Assembly: GCF_900110245.1 (NCBI RefSeq)
Contig: NZ_FOCZ01000007.1
Span: 62,001-126,000, forward strand
DNA from: Niastella yeongjuensis
GTDB lineage: Bacteria; Bacteroidota; Bacteroidia; Chitinophagales; Chitinophagaceae
Length of the DNA stretch: 64,000 nucleotides
Direction of reading: 5' to 3'
This document shows, piece by piece, positions 51,328 to 60,478 of the stretch (position 1 is its first letter; every line of letters begins with the position of its first letter). The position numbers and the translations under genes are program-made. Below the pieces are notes generated by a model. That model was not told where the DNA came from and ran no database searches. It saw nothing but the letters and a program-made list of their open reading frames with translations.

Positions 51328-52785
51328 TTATACATTTTTACTGATCCCTATTATTTTAAGACCGGATTGGTAAACCTGCAGCAACAACTTATTGCGGCAA
51401 ATAACCAGTTGAACAACAAAGTAAACTAAAATACAACCCATTACCATAACGAAGAATTGTGGCAGGGTATGTATACCTATGCGCTTTGTAAAATACACTA
51501 TAGGAATAAACACTAAGGAAGTGCCGGCAGCCTGCAGTAAGGTGGTGAAATCAAAAAGCTGCATATGCGCATACTGCTTACGCAGCCACCAGGTAAAATA
51601 AACCACAACTACTATTTCAGATAACAACAATGACAGGCAGGCCCCCATATCCTGCCACAAAGGGCATAACACCAGCATGCTTATCACCAGTACAATAAAC
51701 CCTGTCAACAATCCTTTTACCACCAGTTTATCGTGCCCGAAAGGTTGCAGCATTTGTTTGGTGAGGTACACGCTGTAACCTTTGATAAACGGGTATAAGG
51801 AAAGCATTTTGATATCGATGTAAACCCGGTTAAAAGCGGGTCCAAAGTATAATGCCGTAAATGGTTCTGCCAATAAAAACAGGCCCACGCTTAAAGGGAT
51901 GGCCAGGGTGGTAAAAAGCCGGATCGACTGGAGGTTGGTAGTGGCAAAACGTTCCTGGCTTTCGTGTTGTAAAAGGGAGACCATGCGTGGGAACAATACC
52001 CACATACTATCGGTGAGCAGCGCTGAAGTGATACGAATTACCCTGGCTGCAAAGGTATAATAGCCCAAGGCAACAGCGCCGCCTAAAAAGCCAAGCAATA
52101 TATTATCGAGCCAGAGGGTGGCGCTGAACAGGATCGCTACCTGAAAAACAACAAACAGCGGGCGCAGGTGCTGTTTCCAGTTCACCTGTTTAAACGACAA
52201 GGGTTGTTCCTTAAGCAGCGTGATGGTGTTCCAAAGTAAAGTAGCTATAGTGGAAGCTGTAATAATGCCATAATAAATGTAATAGTCAGTTGGTTTGGTG
52301 ACCAGCACAAAGATGGAGATAAGGCCAAGCACCCGGCAAACAAGGTTGCGGATAGCAACAAACCGGAAACGTTCGAGTCCTGCAAAATACCACTCGCACG
52401 AAAAAAAACTGGCTACAAAAAAGGACAGGGAGAACAACAACAAACGCACATCACCGATCTTATGCCACAGCAAAAATACCACGGGCACGTAAACCACCAG
52501 CACAACAGCAGACGTGATCATATGTAACACCAGCAACTCAGCCGACAGCTTCTTCAAAAAAACAGGATCATTGCGGTGTTTGGCTATTTCACGAATGCCA
52601 TAGGTTACAATACCAAATTCGGCAAACGTGATAAAATAACAGGTGAGGGAATCAATAAAACCTACTTGTCCTATGCCCTCCGGCGCTAATACCCGGGAAA
52701 TATAGGGGATGGAGATCAGGGGAAAAAGAAGCTGGCTAAGCGATAAAATATATATATATGATAAGTTTTTCTTTAAGTTTGACAA
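51328..52785 (-). CDS. Oligosaccharide flippase (Wzx/RfbX-like)
   Basis: A 485-residue polytopic membrane protein with 12-14 predicted helices. The N-terminus (LSYIYILSLSQLLFPLISIPYISRVLAPEGIGQVGFIDS) is a typical polysaccharide-biosynthesis/MATE-like start with the LGPEGIG-type loop. It would move lipid-linked oligosaccharide repeat units across the inner membrane for O-antigen or capsule. It is divergent from a GT4 glycosyltransferase, with 99 bases between the starts, so the two may be co-regulated. No polymerase (Wzy) or other sugar genes are visible, so this is a small or dispersed locus. Confidence 0.88.
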   Translation of the reverse strand: MSNLKKNLSYIYILSLSQLLFPLISIPYISRVLAPEGIGQVGFIDSLTCYFITFAEFGIVTYGIREIAKHRNDPVFLKKLSAELLVLHMITSAVVLVVYVPVVFLLWHKIGDVRLLLFSLSFFVASFFSCEWYFAGLERFRFVAIRNLVCRVLGLISIFVLVTKPTDYYIYYGIITASTIATLLWNTITLLKEQPLSFKQVNWKQHLRPLFVVFQVAILFSATLWLDNILLGFLGGAVALGYYTFAARVIRITSALLTDSMWVLFPRMVSLLQHESQERFATTNLQSIRLFTTLAIPLSVGLFLLAEPFTALYFGPAFNRVYIDIKMLSLYPFIKGYSVYLTKQMLQPFGHDKLVVKGLLTGFIVLVISMLVLCPLWQDMGACLSLLLSEIVVVVYFTWWLRKQYAHMQLFDFTTLLQAAGTSLVFIPIVYFTKRIGIHTLPQFFVMVMGCILVYFVVQLVICRNKLLLQVYQSGLKIIGISKNV

Positions 52786-52884
52786 CAGGATGTGTTTTTG
52801 CCGTTAAGTGTCATAAACGTTACAAACATAATATTTTTAAATTATTAAGCGGAAACCCGTTCCCGGTCCTTTTTTTTACCATTT

Positions 52885-54042
52885 ATGAAGAAAATACTGT
52901 GGCTTCCCAGCTGGTATCCTAATAAAACACAGCCTTTCGATGGTGATTTCATTCAACGAATGGCTACAGCCACCTCGCAGTATGCCGAAATACATGTTTT
53001 TTTTGTTGTAAAGGACAAGTCGCTTAATAACAGCCAGGAAATAGTGGTACGGCAAAATGGGAATTTGCATGAAACCATCGCCTATTATAAAAGTCCTTCG
53101 TTTTTGTCCCGGCTGTTATCCTGGAAAAAGTACTTCAGCACCTACAAACAGTTGATCTCCCGCTTTATTGAAAAGCATGGTAAGCCTGACCTGGTGCATG
53201 TGCAGGTGCCTGTCAAGGCCGGTTTAATTGCATTGTGGTTAAAACGCACCTATGGTATTAAATATGTATGCACCGAACATTATGGCATTTATAACGATAT
53301 CGTAGATGACCGTTTCAGCCACCGTTCATTTTACTTCAAACACTATACACAAAAAATAATAAAAGGAGCCAGCGTATTTTTACCGGTTAGCAACAACCTG
53401 GGCACCTCCATAAATGAGCGGGTAGTAAAAAAAGACTTTTCGGTTATTTACAATGTGGCTGATACCGGTCTGTTTTATTATGCGCCACTTTCACAAAACA
53501 AGATCAGGTTTATTCATGTATCGGAAATGGGGCCGCATAAAAATGTAGCAGGTATCGTTCGCGCATTTTGCGCTTTGAATAAACAACAACCCGACTGTGA
53601 ATTGGTCTTGGTTGGGGGCTATACTAACGAGATCCATGAAATGGTTGCTGATTCGGGATTGTTAAATACGGCGGTCATTTTAACCGGCCAGCTCCCTTAC
53701 GAATCAGTGGCTGCAAACCTGCGGCAGGCCCATGCGCTGATCTTATTCAGCAATATCGAAACCATGCCCTGTGTAATTATTGAAGCGCTGTGCTGCGGAT
53801 TACCGGTAATCTCAACAAAAACAGGTGGTATTCCCGAAGTGATTGATGATAACAACGGCCTGCTGATAACTGTGGGTAATGAAACGGAGTTGTTACAAGC
53901 TATGCAGCAGCTGAAGAACAACTATAACCGGTTCAGCCGGGTAACAATTGCCGAAAATGCCGGTCGCAAATTCAGCTATGCTGAAATTGGCCGGCAGATT
54001 AACGAGGCATATGACCGGGTTTTACAACATTCACCTGATTGA
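52885..54042 (+). CDS. Family 4 glycosyltransferase
   Basis: A 385-residue GT-B enzyme. The N-terminal domain begins KKILWLPSWYPNKTQPFDGDFIQR. The C-terminal domain carries the nucleotide-sugar motif from HVSEMGPHKNVAGIVRAF to IETMPCVIIEALCCGLPVISTKTGGIPE, where the E-x7-E of GT4 enzymes (E...EALCCGLP) is clear. It probably adds a sugar to a lipid-linked glycan. The divergent neighbour is a flippase, so both likely serve the same surface polysaccharide. The donor sugar is unknown. Confidence 0.9.
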   Translation: MKKILWLPSWYPNKTQPFDGDFIQRMATATSQYAEIHVFFVVKDKSLNNSQEIVVRQNGNLHETIAYYKSPSFLSRLLSWKKYFSTYKQLISRFIEKHGKPDLVHVQVPVKAGLIALWLKRTYGIKYVCTEHYGIYNDIVDDRFSHRSFYFKHYTQKIIKGASVFLPVSNNLGTSINERVVKKDFSVIYNVADTGLFYYAPLSQNKIRFIHVSEMGPHKNVAGIVRAFCALNKQQPDCELVLVGGYTNEIHEMVADSGLLNTAVILTGQLPYESVAANLRQAHALILFSNIETMPCVIIEALCCGLPVISTKTGGIPEVIDDNNGLLITVGNETELLQAMQQLKNNYNRFSRVTIAENAGRKFSYAEIGRQINEAYDRVLQHSPD

Positions 54043-54051
54043 CCCTGTTAA

Positions 54052-54306
54052 CTATTTCAGTTTATCGACGAGGTCAATATATTCCTGCATCGCTGTTTCT
54101 TTCGACTTGCCTTTCAGGCCTTCCCAGGCATTGAATTTGGCTTTGCCCACAAAATCGAATGCATTGGCCGGCGGGTCTACATTCACATCGCCCTCGGTAG
54201 CCTGTTTGTAGAGGGAGTATAATTGTAACAGTACGTCGTTGCCCGGTTTTTCGGTTAGGGTTTTGCTGCGGGAAACGGCCTGGTTGAACAGTTCCTGGAC
54301 ATTCAT
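54052..54306 (-). CDS. Acyl-CoA-binding protein
   Basis: An 84-residue four-helix protein that binds long-chain acyl-CoA esters. The hallmark segments LYSLYKQATEGDVN and KAKFNAWEGLKGKSKETAMQEYI match eukaryotic and bacterial ACBPs, including the conserved Tyr, Lys and Trp that contact the CoA and acyl parts. The long upstream frame is rejected because ACBPs start at MNVQELFNQAV-like helix 1. It is convergent with the glycosyltransferase gene, nine bases away. In bacteria ACBP is patchy and its role (acyl-CoA buffering) is assumed from eukaryotes. Confidence 0.92.
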   Translation of the reverse strand: MNVQELFNQAVSRSKTLTEKPGNDVLLQLYSLYKQATEGDVNVDPPANAFDFVGKAKFNAWEGLKGKSKETAMQEYIDLVDKLK

Positions 54307-54513
54307 ATGGTTTGCGATTTTAGATGGGTGCGAAAATAGGCGTTTTTTATCCACTATCGGTTTACCTCCCAATGCCCATCCCGATGAATCAGGACAGTTC
54401 ATGAAAGCTCTATCCAATTATGTAATAAATTTATCGCGAATATGTAGTTCGGCCCCTGTTTTATAGTATGGTCGAATAAAATAAAATACGAACTTTAAAC
54501 AAATGTTCATTTC

Positions 54514-54972
54514 ATGAGAACGGTAGACGATCTTATTGCGAGTAAACCGCGTCCGGAGAATATCATTAGGCCCGATGCTTTAGTGATCGATGCCCTGCAT
54601 CTGCTTGAGCAGGTAAACCTGAGTTACCTGATCGTAATGGATGGGGATGCGTACAAAGGCGTTTTTTCGGAGAAGGATTACAGTCGCAATGTTGTTTTAA
54701 AAGGCCGCAGCAGTAAAGAGGCCCATGTTCAGGAAGTAATGACCACCGATTTACCCGTGGTAGGCCCCGAAGAAACGGTGGAGCATTGCATGATCCTGAT
54801 GATCAGGAGCAAAGCCCGCTACCTGGTGGCGATCGATGAAAAGAAGTTTATGGGAATTGTCACTATTCACGATATTCTCAGGGAAGTACTGGCCAACCGG
54901 GAAGAGGTGTTTGATGATACCCTTGCCGAAGAGTTGATAAAAACAGCGGAAGGCAGGGGACGAATTTATTAG
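54514..54972 (+). CDS. CBS-domain-pair protein
   Basis: A 152-residue protein consisting of two CBS domains: the first from about residue 15 to 70 (DALVIDALHLLEQVNLSYLIVMDGDAYKGVFSEKDYSR), the second from about 80 to 135 (VGPEETVEHCMILMIRSKARYLVAIDEKKFMGIVTIHDILR). Pairs of CBS domains bind adenosyl nucleotides and act as energy or ligand sensors, usually by touching a partner protein. No partner gene is linked. The gene ends at an AGTTTAAAG repeat that folds with its inverted copy before the next, convergent gene. Confidence 0.92.
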   Translation: MRTVDDLIASKPRPENIIRPDALVIDALHLLEQVNLSYLIVMDGDAYKGVFSEKDYSRNVVLKGRSSKEAHVQEVMTTDLPVVGPEETVEHCMILMIRSKARYLVAIDEKKFMGIVTIHDILREVLANREEVFDDTLAEELIKTAEGRGRIY

Positions 54973-55052
54973 TTTAAAGTTTTAAGTTGAAAGTTTAAAG
55001 TCAACGTACATCGATCTTTAAACTTTCAACCTTAAACTTTCAACCTTAAACT
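54971..55052. repeat. Inverted AGTTTAAAG/CTTTAAACT repeat between convergent genes
   Basis: AGTTTAAAGTTTTAAG-type units at 54971-55000 are matched by CTTTAAACTTTCAACC-type units at 55015-55051. The opposed arrays could form a stem ending transcription from both sides. Confidence 0.75.
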
Positions 55053-55055
55053 GAA

Positions 55056-56453
55056 TTACCAGGAATCAGTCCTGAAAGGATTTACCGGCAATCCTTCTTT
55101 CCCAAATAAGTTACCCATGGCCGTATTGGTAAAACCATAGCGTACGGCTACCGGCTCTTTCACCAGTTTACTCCATACTACCAGCTGGTTGTTTTCTATT
55201 TTTGCCTCAGCAGGGTAGAATTGCTGATCTGCCCCGGCCACATATACTTCAGTGATTGTTTTTCCGGTCGACATCAAGCCTGCAGGTGCATTATCGAAGC
55301 TGAGGTATGCTTTGCCCTTCTTAACCTCCATGCTTTTGTACATAGGGCTTTTATAGGCAAACCCTTCTTTTTTATAGGTATCGTGCAGGGCCCAGTTAGC
55401 CAGGCGGGCACCCACATCGTGTTTATTGGTAGGGTGAATATTGTTGGTATCGGCAACCAGGTCGGTAATAACCACCATGCCTGTTTGCGGAAGCGACATC
55501 ACCTTTGTTTGCTGCTCGCGCAACAGGGCACCGATCTGTGGGATGGCATATTTAAAAGGAGCGATCTCTACATAATAGAAAGGAAATTCCTTGCCCCAGG
55601 CTTTGCGCCAGCTGTCGATCATGGTAGTAAACAGTTTGGCATAGGAGCCGTTGGTTTCGGTATTGCTTTCGCCCTGGTACCAAATGGTACCTGCTATGTT
55701 ATAATTAATGATAGGGTTGATCATGGCATTATAAGTATAGCCCGGGGTAATGGGCCAGCCGCCGCCATTAGTTTTTAATTTGCCGGCGGCGCCTTTCAGT
55801 TCTGCATCGTTGTTTACCAGCGAATCGGGCGTCCATACTTCGGCCGGTGTGCCACCCCAGTTTGAATTGATCAAACCAATGGGCACATTCAGGTCTTTGT
55901 TCAGTTTCTTCCCAAAGAAATAACCCACGGCGCTGAAGGTTTTGAGCGTGTTGCTGTCACACACGGTCCATTTAGCGGCGCAATCATCCTGTGGATTGGC
56001 AGCGGTTGTTTTAGGGATGGCAAAAAAGCGGATGTTCTGATTGTAACAGGTAGGCAGTTCGGCCGCCACATCAGGTATCTTATTGTAATAGCCAAATTCC
56101 ATATTCGACTGGCCTGAGCAAACCCATACTTCGCCGATCATTACATTTTCCAGTACAATAGGAGCGGGGGTATTGCTGCCTTTGATGGTGATAGTGTACG
56201 GGCCACCGGCAGCCGGTGTTTGAATGTTTTTTAACCAGTTGGCATTGTTGGTGGCTTTCAGGGTATCTGAATGGTTATTCCAGCTGGTGGTAATAACAAT
56301 TTTTTCGAACGGAGCACTCCAGCCCCATAGTTTTACGGTTGACTGCTGTTGTAAAACCATGTTACTGCAGATAACCGCAGGCAGCCGAACGGCGGCCTGA
56401 GAAGTAACAACAAGTGTACATAATAAGAAAAGTAGCGATGCCCATTTTTTCAT
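55056..56453 (-). CDS. Sialate O-acetylesterase-like SGNH hydrolase
   Basis: A 465-residue secreted carbohydrate esterase. A signal peptide (MKKWASLLFLLCTLVVTSQA) is followed by a beta-sandwich start (VRLPAVICSNMVLQQQ). The SGNH block I is VCSGQSNMEFGY (near residue 115), block III is WYQGESN (near 265) and the final catalytic Asp/His region is HPTNKHDVGARLA (near 365). It removes acetyl groups from sialic acid or other acetylated sugars such as hemicellulose side chains, in the periplasm or outside. The start at 56453 begins the signal peptide; 29 upstream codons were excluded. No sialic acid genes are nearby, so plant polysaccharide deacetylation is as likely. Confidence 0.9.
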   Translation of the reverse strand: MKKWASLLFLLCTLVVTSQAAVRLPAVICSNMVLQQQSTVKLWGWSAPFEKIVITTSWNNHSDTLKATNNANWLKNIQTPAAGGPYTITIKGSNTPAPIVLENVMIGEVWVCSGQSNMEFGYYNKIPDVAAELPTCYNQNIRFFAIPKTTAANPQDDCAAKWTVCDSNTLKTFSAVGYFFGKKLNKDLNVPIGLINSNWGGTPAEVWTPDSLVNNDAELKGAAGKLKTNGGGWPITPGYTYNAMINPIINYNIAGTIWYQGESNTETNGSYAKLFTTMIDSWRKAWGKEFPFYYVEIAPFKYAIPQIGALLREQQTKVMSLPQTGMVVITDLVADTNNIHPTNKHDVGARLANWALHDTYKKEGFAYKSPMYKSMEVKKGKAYLSFDNAPAGLMSTGKTITEVYVAGADQQFYPAEAKIENNQLVVWSKLVKEPVAVRYGFTNTAMGNLFGKEGLPVNPFRTDSW

Positions 56454-56600
56454 ACTAAATAGCAATTTGTGCGATTGAATGTATTTTATAATGATATGAA
56501 TGGTAGAAGTATTTCGAGCCACAAAGGTTGTTTTAATCAATAAAAAAACCGTCCCGGTTCAACCGGAACGGTCATATATTAATTAATTTCCCAATAGTAA

Positions 56601-57026
56601 TTATCCCAGGATCATTTCGGGTTTCCAGTTGAAGGTCACCTTTACTTCAATATCGGGGTGAATGCTGTACATAACCGGGCAGGTATTGGCTGCTCTTTCA
56701 AAAATTGTCTTTTGTTTTTCATCCACCTGCAGGGTGTTTGGGAAATGAAATGTTAAATTTATGCCACCAATACGGCGGGGTTCGGCCTTCATGATCTTTT
56801 CCACGTCTATTTTAATGCCTTTTATATCGACGTTCATTTCGCGGGCTTTGATACCCATGATCGTTAGCATGCAGGATCCAAGGGCGGTTGCCACGATGTC
56901 GGTAGGGGAAAAACGTTCGCCCAGTCCCTGGTTATCCGGTGGCGCATCAGTTTCAAAAGTGGATAAGGATTTTTCGTGTGTACAAACCGTTCGCAGATTT
57001 CCTTCGTAAACTACTGTTGAGGTCAT
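56601..57026 (-). CDS. OsmC-family peroxiredoxin-like protein
   Basis: A 141-residue OsmC/Ohr-fold protein. The two redox cysteines are in ALGSCMLTIMG (near residue 51) and ANTCPVMYSI (near 117). The conserved FETDAPPDNQGLGERFSPTDIVATALG and FPNTLQVDEKQK segments fix the family. Such enzymes reduce organic hydroperoxides with thiols. The start at 57026 is chosen because extra upstream codons run into the divergent gene. A 49-base gap separates it from that gene, and the two promoters must overlap. Confidence 0.92.
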   Translation of the reverse strand: MTSTVVYEGNLRTVCTHEKSLSTFETDAPPDNQGLGERFSPTDIVATALGSCMLTIMGIKAREMNVDIKGIKIDVEKIMKAEPRRIGGINLTFHFPNTLQVDEKQKTIFERAANTCPVMYSIHPDIEVKVTFNWKPEMILG

Positions 57027-57075
57027 TATGTATATTTTTACCTTAAATTTACGTCTAATAATCAAATCATAGCCA

Positions 57076-57876
57076 GTGAAGAAAATTGTTTTGTTCCTTT
57101 TGGCTGGTACCCTTGCTTCCGAAACATGGGCGCAAGATAACCCTACACCCAAATCGCCAACAGCAAAAAAAGACAAACAGGCCGCTAGAAAAGAAAGGAT
57201 CAATGCCCTGGTAAAACAAGAAGAAGAAGGGGAAATTATTTTCAACAAACAAAACATCTTCGGTATTAAGCTTAATACCGATGGCTATGGGCTTTCCTAT
57301 GAAATAGGACGGTTTAAAAGCGCGCGGGTGGCTAACATCTTTCAAATAGAGATCAACGAAAAAAAGCATAAGAAAGAAAAGCGCACCTCGCTGCTGAATG
57401 GATTCAACTTCAACAGCGTAATTTTCGGCAAGCTCAATAACTTTTACCAGGTAAAACTCAGTGCCGGCCAGCAACGCATTATTGGTGGCAAGGGCAACAA
57501 AAACGGGGTTGGCGTAATGGCCATTTATACCGGTGGTATCAGCGTTGGGTTACAAAAGCCGTATTATGTTGACGTGATAGACCAGGCGCAACAACGCTAT
57601 CGCAAAACCTATCCCGAAATTACCGACAGCGGTTACCTGGAGCAGGGTGCTTCCGGTTTTACTGTTGGCTGGGACAAGGTGCAGCCTAAATATGGATTAC
57701 ATGCCAAGGGCGCCCTCCGCTTCGATTATGGCCGCTTTAACGAAACCGTAGCGGCAGTAGAAGTGGGACTGAATGCCGAATATTATATTCAGAAAGTAGC
57801 TCAAATGGCCTATAACCCCGAGAAGAACTTTTTCTTCAATGCCTATATTTCCCTGTTGCTGGGTAAGCGAAAGTGA
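57076..57876 (+). CDS. Secreted beta-rich outer-membrane-like protein, unknown function
   Basis: A 266-residue protein starting at a GTG codon (57076), which begins a signal peptide (KKIVLFLLAGTLASETWAQ). After a lysine-rich segment (residues 25-55) the protein is built of beta strands: IFGIKLNTDGYGLSYEIGRF, FYQVKLSAGQQRIIG, VGVMAIYTGGISVGL, and an aromatic/hydrophobic end (FFFNAYISLLLGKRK). This pattern suggests a small outer-membrane barrel. The family is restricted to Bacteroidota as far as I recognise it, and its function is unknown. It is divergent from the OsmC gene and ends at a two-stem terminator. Confidence 0.75.
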   Translation: MKKIVLFLLAGTLASETWAQDNPTPKSPTAKKDKQAARKERINALVKQEEEGEIIFNKQNIFGIKLNTDGYGLSYEIGRFKSARVANIFQIEINEKKHKKEKRTSLLNGFNFNSVIFGKLNNFYQVKLSAGQQRIIGGKGNKNGVGVMAIYTGGISVGLQKPYYVDVIDQAQQRYRKTYPEITDSGYLEQGASGFTVGWDKVQPKYGLHAKGALRFDYGRFNETVAAVEVGLNAEYYIQKVAQMAYNPEKNFFFNAYISLLLGKRK

Positions 57877-57903
57877 TGCCCTAAAGGGGAACTTAAACAT
57901 ATT

Positions 57904-57942
57904 AAGGTGGGTCATTCTTAATGAGTGGCCCACCTTTTTTTA
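57904..57942 (+). terminator. Rho-independent terminator with nested stem
   Basis: AAGGTGGG (57904-57911) pairs with CCCACCTT (57929-57936), enclosing a second perfect stem TCATT/AATGA. A T-run follows. Confidence 0.9.
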
Positions 57943-58302
57943 AAGGCAATGGGCAGAGGGCAGAAGGCAGAGGGCAGAGATAAAGGCAGTAGGCAGTAGG
58001 AAAAGGCAATGGGCAATGGGAGGTTCCAGGTTCCAGATTTCAGGTTATTGGTTATAGGCTATTAGATTACTAAGGTTATTAAATTGGATCATTAATTGCA
58101 AAGTTCGCGAGCCGTTTGCCGCTTGCCGTTTGCCGTCTGCCGTCTGCCGTCTGCCGTTTTCTCGCCTGCGTCTCGTAGAGTAAAGCTGTAAAAAAGAAAA
58201 AAGGCTGACTGTTCTTCTTCCTTTCTCTGCCCTCTGCCTTCTGCCCCTTGATTTATACCCTCTTACGGGATAACTAAAAGCCCCGGGAACCAGTTTTTAT
58301 GT

Positions 58303-58310
58303 TATTTTTG
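58303..58310 (+). promoter_or_regulatory. Bacteroidota -7 element (TATTTTTG) for lipA
   Basis: Exact TAnnTTTG match giving a leader of about 125 bases before the lipA ATG. -33 is weak. Confidence 0.55.
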
Positions 58311-58365
58311 TAAGTGAATTGAACCCTATTTATTTAGTAGTTATTTAGCTATCAATTTGTTACAG

Positions 58366-58422
58366 AAAACCTTTTGGGTTTTGGTGTGTTAATATACCTG
58401 ATATGGAAACACCCTAAGGTTT
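58366..58422 (+). promoter_or_regulatory. Foldable leader upstream of lipA
   Basis: Two mutually exclusive folds are visible. AAAACC (58366-58371) can pair with GGTTTT (58377-58382). Alternatively AAACCTT (58367-58373) pairs with AAGGTTT (58416-58422), enclosing GGTGT/ACACC (58383-58387 with 58409-58413). This is compatible with, but does not prove, a regulatory switch. Confidence 0.3.
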
Positions 58423-58441
58423 AATCAGAATATTTAGACAT

Positions 58442-59377
58442 ATGCAGGAATTACCAGTTATCAGTAGTGTAAATGAATCGAACTCCGTTGTAAAAAAGCC
58501 CAACTGGCTGCGTGTAAAATTACCTACCGGCGAAAACTACCGGCACGTACGCAACCTGGTTGATACGCATAAACTGCACACCATTTGCGAAAGCGGCAAT
58601 TGTCCCAATATGGGTGAGTGCTGGGGCGAAGGCACCGCCACCTTTATGATCCTGGGTAATGTGTGCACCCGCAGCTGTGGTTTTTGCGCAGTTGCTACCG
58701 GCCGTCCCGATTCCGTGGACTGGGATGAACCCCAGCGCGTGGCAGAAGCCATCCACCTGATGAAAGTGAAACACGCCGTGTTAACCTCGGTTGACCGCGA
58801 TGAACTGAAAGATGGCGGCAGTACCATCTGGCACAATACCATTAAAGCTGTAAAAGCATTAACTCCCGATACTACGCTTGAAACGCTGATCCCCGATTTC
58901 AAAGGAAAGGCTGAAGATATTCAACGGATCATCGATGCGCATCCCGAAGTAGTATCACACAATATTGAAACCGTTGAGCGCCTTACGCGCCAGGTACGTA
59001 TTCAGGCAAAATACCGCCGCAGCATGGAAGTGTTGAAAATACTGAAAGAAGGTGGCATGCGCACCAAAAGCGGTATCATGTGCGGACTGGGTGAAACCAA
59101 AGAGGAAGTAATGCAAACCATGCAGGACCTGCGTAACAGCGGCGTGGATGTAATTACCCTTGGTCAGTACCTGCAACCTACCAAAAAGCATTTACCGGTA
59201 CTTCGGTTTGTACACCCCGACGAATTTGCCGAGTTCCGTGAGTTTGGGTATAACATCGGCTTCGACTATGTGGAAAGCGGTCCGCTGGTTCGTTCTTCTT
59301 ATCACAGCGAAAAACACGTTATTCCAGGTTACGGCAAGGAACAGTGGCTGAAGCAGAAAGAGATGATGATATCTTAA
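58442..59377 (+). CDS. lipA: Lipoyl synthase
   Basis: A 311-residue radical-SAM enzyme that inserts two sulphur atoms into octanoyl-lipoyl domains. The auxiliary 4Fe-4S cluster cysteines are C49, C54 and C60 ([12 protein letters not shown]). The radical-SAM cysteines are C75, C79 and C82 (CTRSCGFC). The conserved C-terminal RSSYHSEKH motif carries the serine that ligates the auxiliary cluster. Length is normal. lipB is not adjacent. The leader upstream is unusually long and foldable. Confidence 0.97.
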   Translation: MQELPVISSVNESNSVVKKPNWLRVKLPTGENYRHVRNLVDTHKLHTICESGNCPNMGECWGEGTATFMILGNVCTRSCGFCAVATGRPDSVDWDEPQRVAEAIHLMKVKHAVLTSVDRDELKDGGSTIWHNTIKAVKALTPDTTLETLIPDFKGKAEDIQRIIDAHPEVVSHNIETVERLTRQVRIQAKYRRSMEVLKILKEGGMRTKSGIMCGLGETKEEVMQTMQDLRNSGVDVITLGQYLQPTKKHLPVLRFVHPDEFAEFREFGYNIGFDYVESGPLVRSSYHSEKHVIPGYGKEQWLKQKEMMIS

Positions 59378-59420
59378 TTAATACGCCTGTAGATAAAAAG
59401 TATTGAACAGTTGAAAAATA

Positions 59421-59505
59421 CAGAAGTAAGAAGCAGGAGGTAAGAAATACAGATTTTCATGCTTCCTGCCTCCTGCCTCTTACTTCGTACTTCATACTTC
59501 TTACT
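59421..59505. repeat. Inverted AAGTAAGAAGCAGGAGG-type repeat
   Basis: Units AAGTAAGAAGCAGGAGG (about 59421-59440) and complementary CTTCCTGCCTCCTGCCTCTTACTTC (about 59461-59505) face each other after lipA and may form a terminator-like hairpin. This is the same family as at 4206-4358. Confidence 0.65.
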
Positions 59506-59513
59506 GCTGAATA

Positions 59514-60476
59514 TTGCGAATTGCATACTCAATATTACTAACGATCTGCCTTTTACCTGCAATCGGCTTCGCCCAGTTGCACTGGAAAAAGGCCAATGAC
59601 GAATTTGACAGCCTGCCCCGCGCCATCCGCGTTTTTAAAACTTCCGACTCCTTAAACGGCCGCCCCTTCAAAGCCTTTTGCGTTGAAGTAAAACTGAAAG
59701 ACAAACAGATCGACTTTACCACCCAAACGGGCGCCGGTAACAGTTATACACCTACTCAATACTATAACCGCGAACATAAGCCCTATATCGTCGTAAATGG
59801 CGGATATTTCTCCTATCAAACCAACCAGAACCTGAACGTGATCATCCGCGAGGGGAAGATGGTTTCTTACAATATTCCGGCCCTGAAAAGCCTGTTCAAC
59901 GATTCATTTTATTATGCTACCCGCAGTGCATTCGGTATTACTAAAAAAAGACTGGCCGATGTAGCCTGGCTGTTCACTGACTCGGCCAAACGATGGCCTT
60001 ATGGGTTTCAAACCCATCCCATTATTGCCAAAGGCAGCAGGCCCGACCCGTCCTTTGCCGATCTGCACACCATTGAACAATGGAACTGGTGGAAAATGCA
60101 TACCGCCATTGGTGGCGGCCCGGTACTGGTACAGGAAGGCGCGGTATTCATTACCAATAAAGAAGAACAACTGTACGCCTTTGAACGGAACGACCAGCAT
60201 CCGCGTACGGCTATCGGTTATACCCATAATCACCGGTTGATTATCCTGGTTATACAGGGCCGCAATCCCGGTGTGGCCGAAGGCGCCACGCTCGACGAAA
60301 CGGCCCGCATTTTAGTGGAGCTGGGCTGTGAAGAAGCCATCAACCTCGATGGCGGCGGCAGCAGTTGTATGCTTATAAATGGAAAAGAAACTATTCAGCC
60401 GGCGGATAAGGAAGGGGAGCGGCCGGTGGCGAGTGTGTTTATGGTTATTAAGAAGGAGCGGAGGAAGAAGATGTAG
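59514..60476 (+). CDS. Phosphodiester glycosidase family protein (NAGPA-like), exported
   Basis: A 320-residue protein with a signal peptide beginning RIAYSILLTICLLPAIGFAQ. The conserved NAGPA/DUF2233 core is seen in VVNGGYFSYQTNQN, AIGGGPVLVQEG, HPRTAIGYTHNHRLIILVIQGR and the closing NLDGGGSSCMLINGKE. The family cleaves sugar phosphodiesters; the human homologue uncovers mannose-6-phosphate. In bacteria, related proteins act on exopolysaccharide or envelope sugars. The only start codon available is TTG at 59514, because a stop codon lies at 59508-59510. No ATG occurs before the signal peptide. Confidence 0.87.
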   Translation: MRIAYSILLTICLLPAIGFAQLHWKKANDEFDSLPRAIRVFKTSDSLNGRPFKAFCVEVKLKDKQIDFTTQTGAGNSYTPTQYYNREHKPYIVVNGGYFSYQTNQNLNVIIREGKMVSYNIPALKSLFNDSFYYATRSAFGITKKRLADVAWLFTDSAKRWPYGFQTHPIIAKGSRPDPSFADLHTIEQWNWWKMHTAIGGGPVLVQEGAVFITNKEEQLYAFERNDQHPRTAIGYTHNHRLIILVIQGRNPGVAEGATLDETARILVELGCEEAINLDGGGSSCMLINGKETIQPADKEGERPVASVFMVIKKERRKKM

Positions 60477-60478
60477 TT

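Larger units (their letters stand above)
57937..58441. other. Gap before lipA: three repeat arrays and a leader
   Basis: No gene. It holds GGGCAGA heptamers (57944-58020), AGGTTCC/AGGTTATTGG words (58021-58080), GCCGTCT heptamers (58111-58160), CTCTGCC heptamers in reverse (58225-58247), the lipA -7 element (58303-58310) and a foldable leader (58316-58441). The opposed GGGCAGA and CTCTGCC arrays can pair. Confidence 0.85.
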
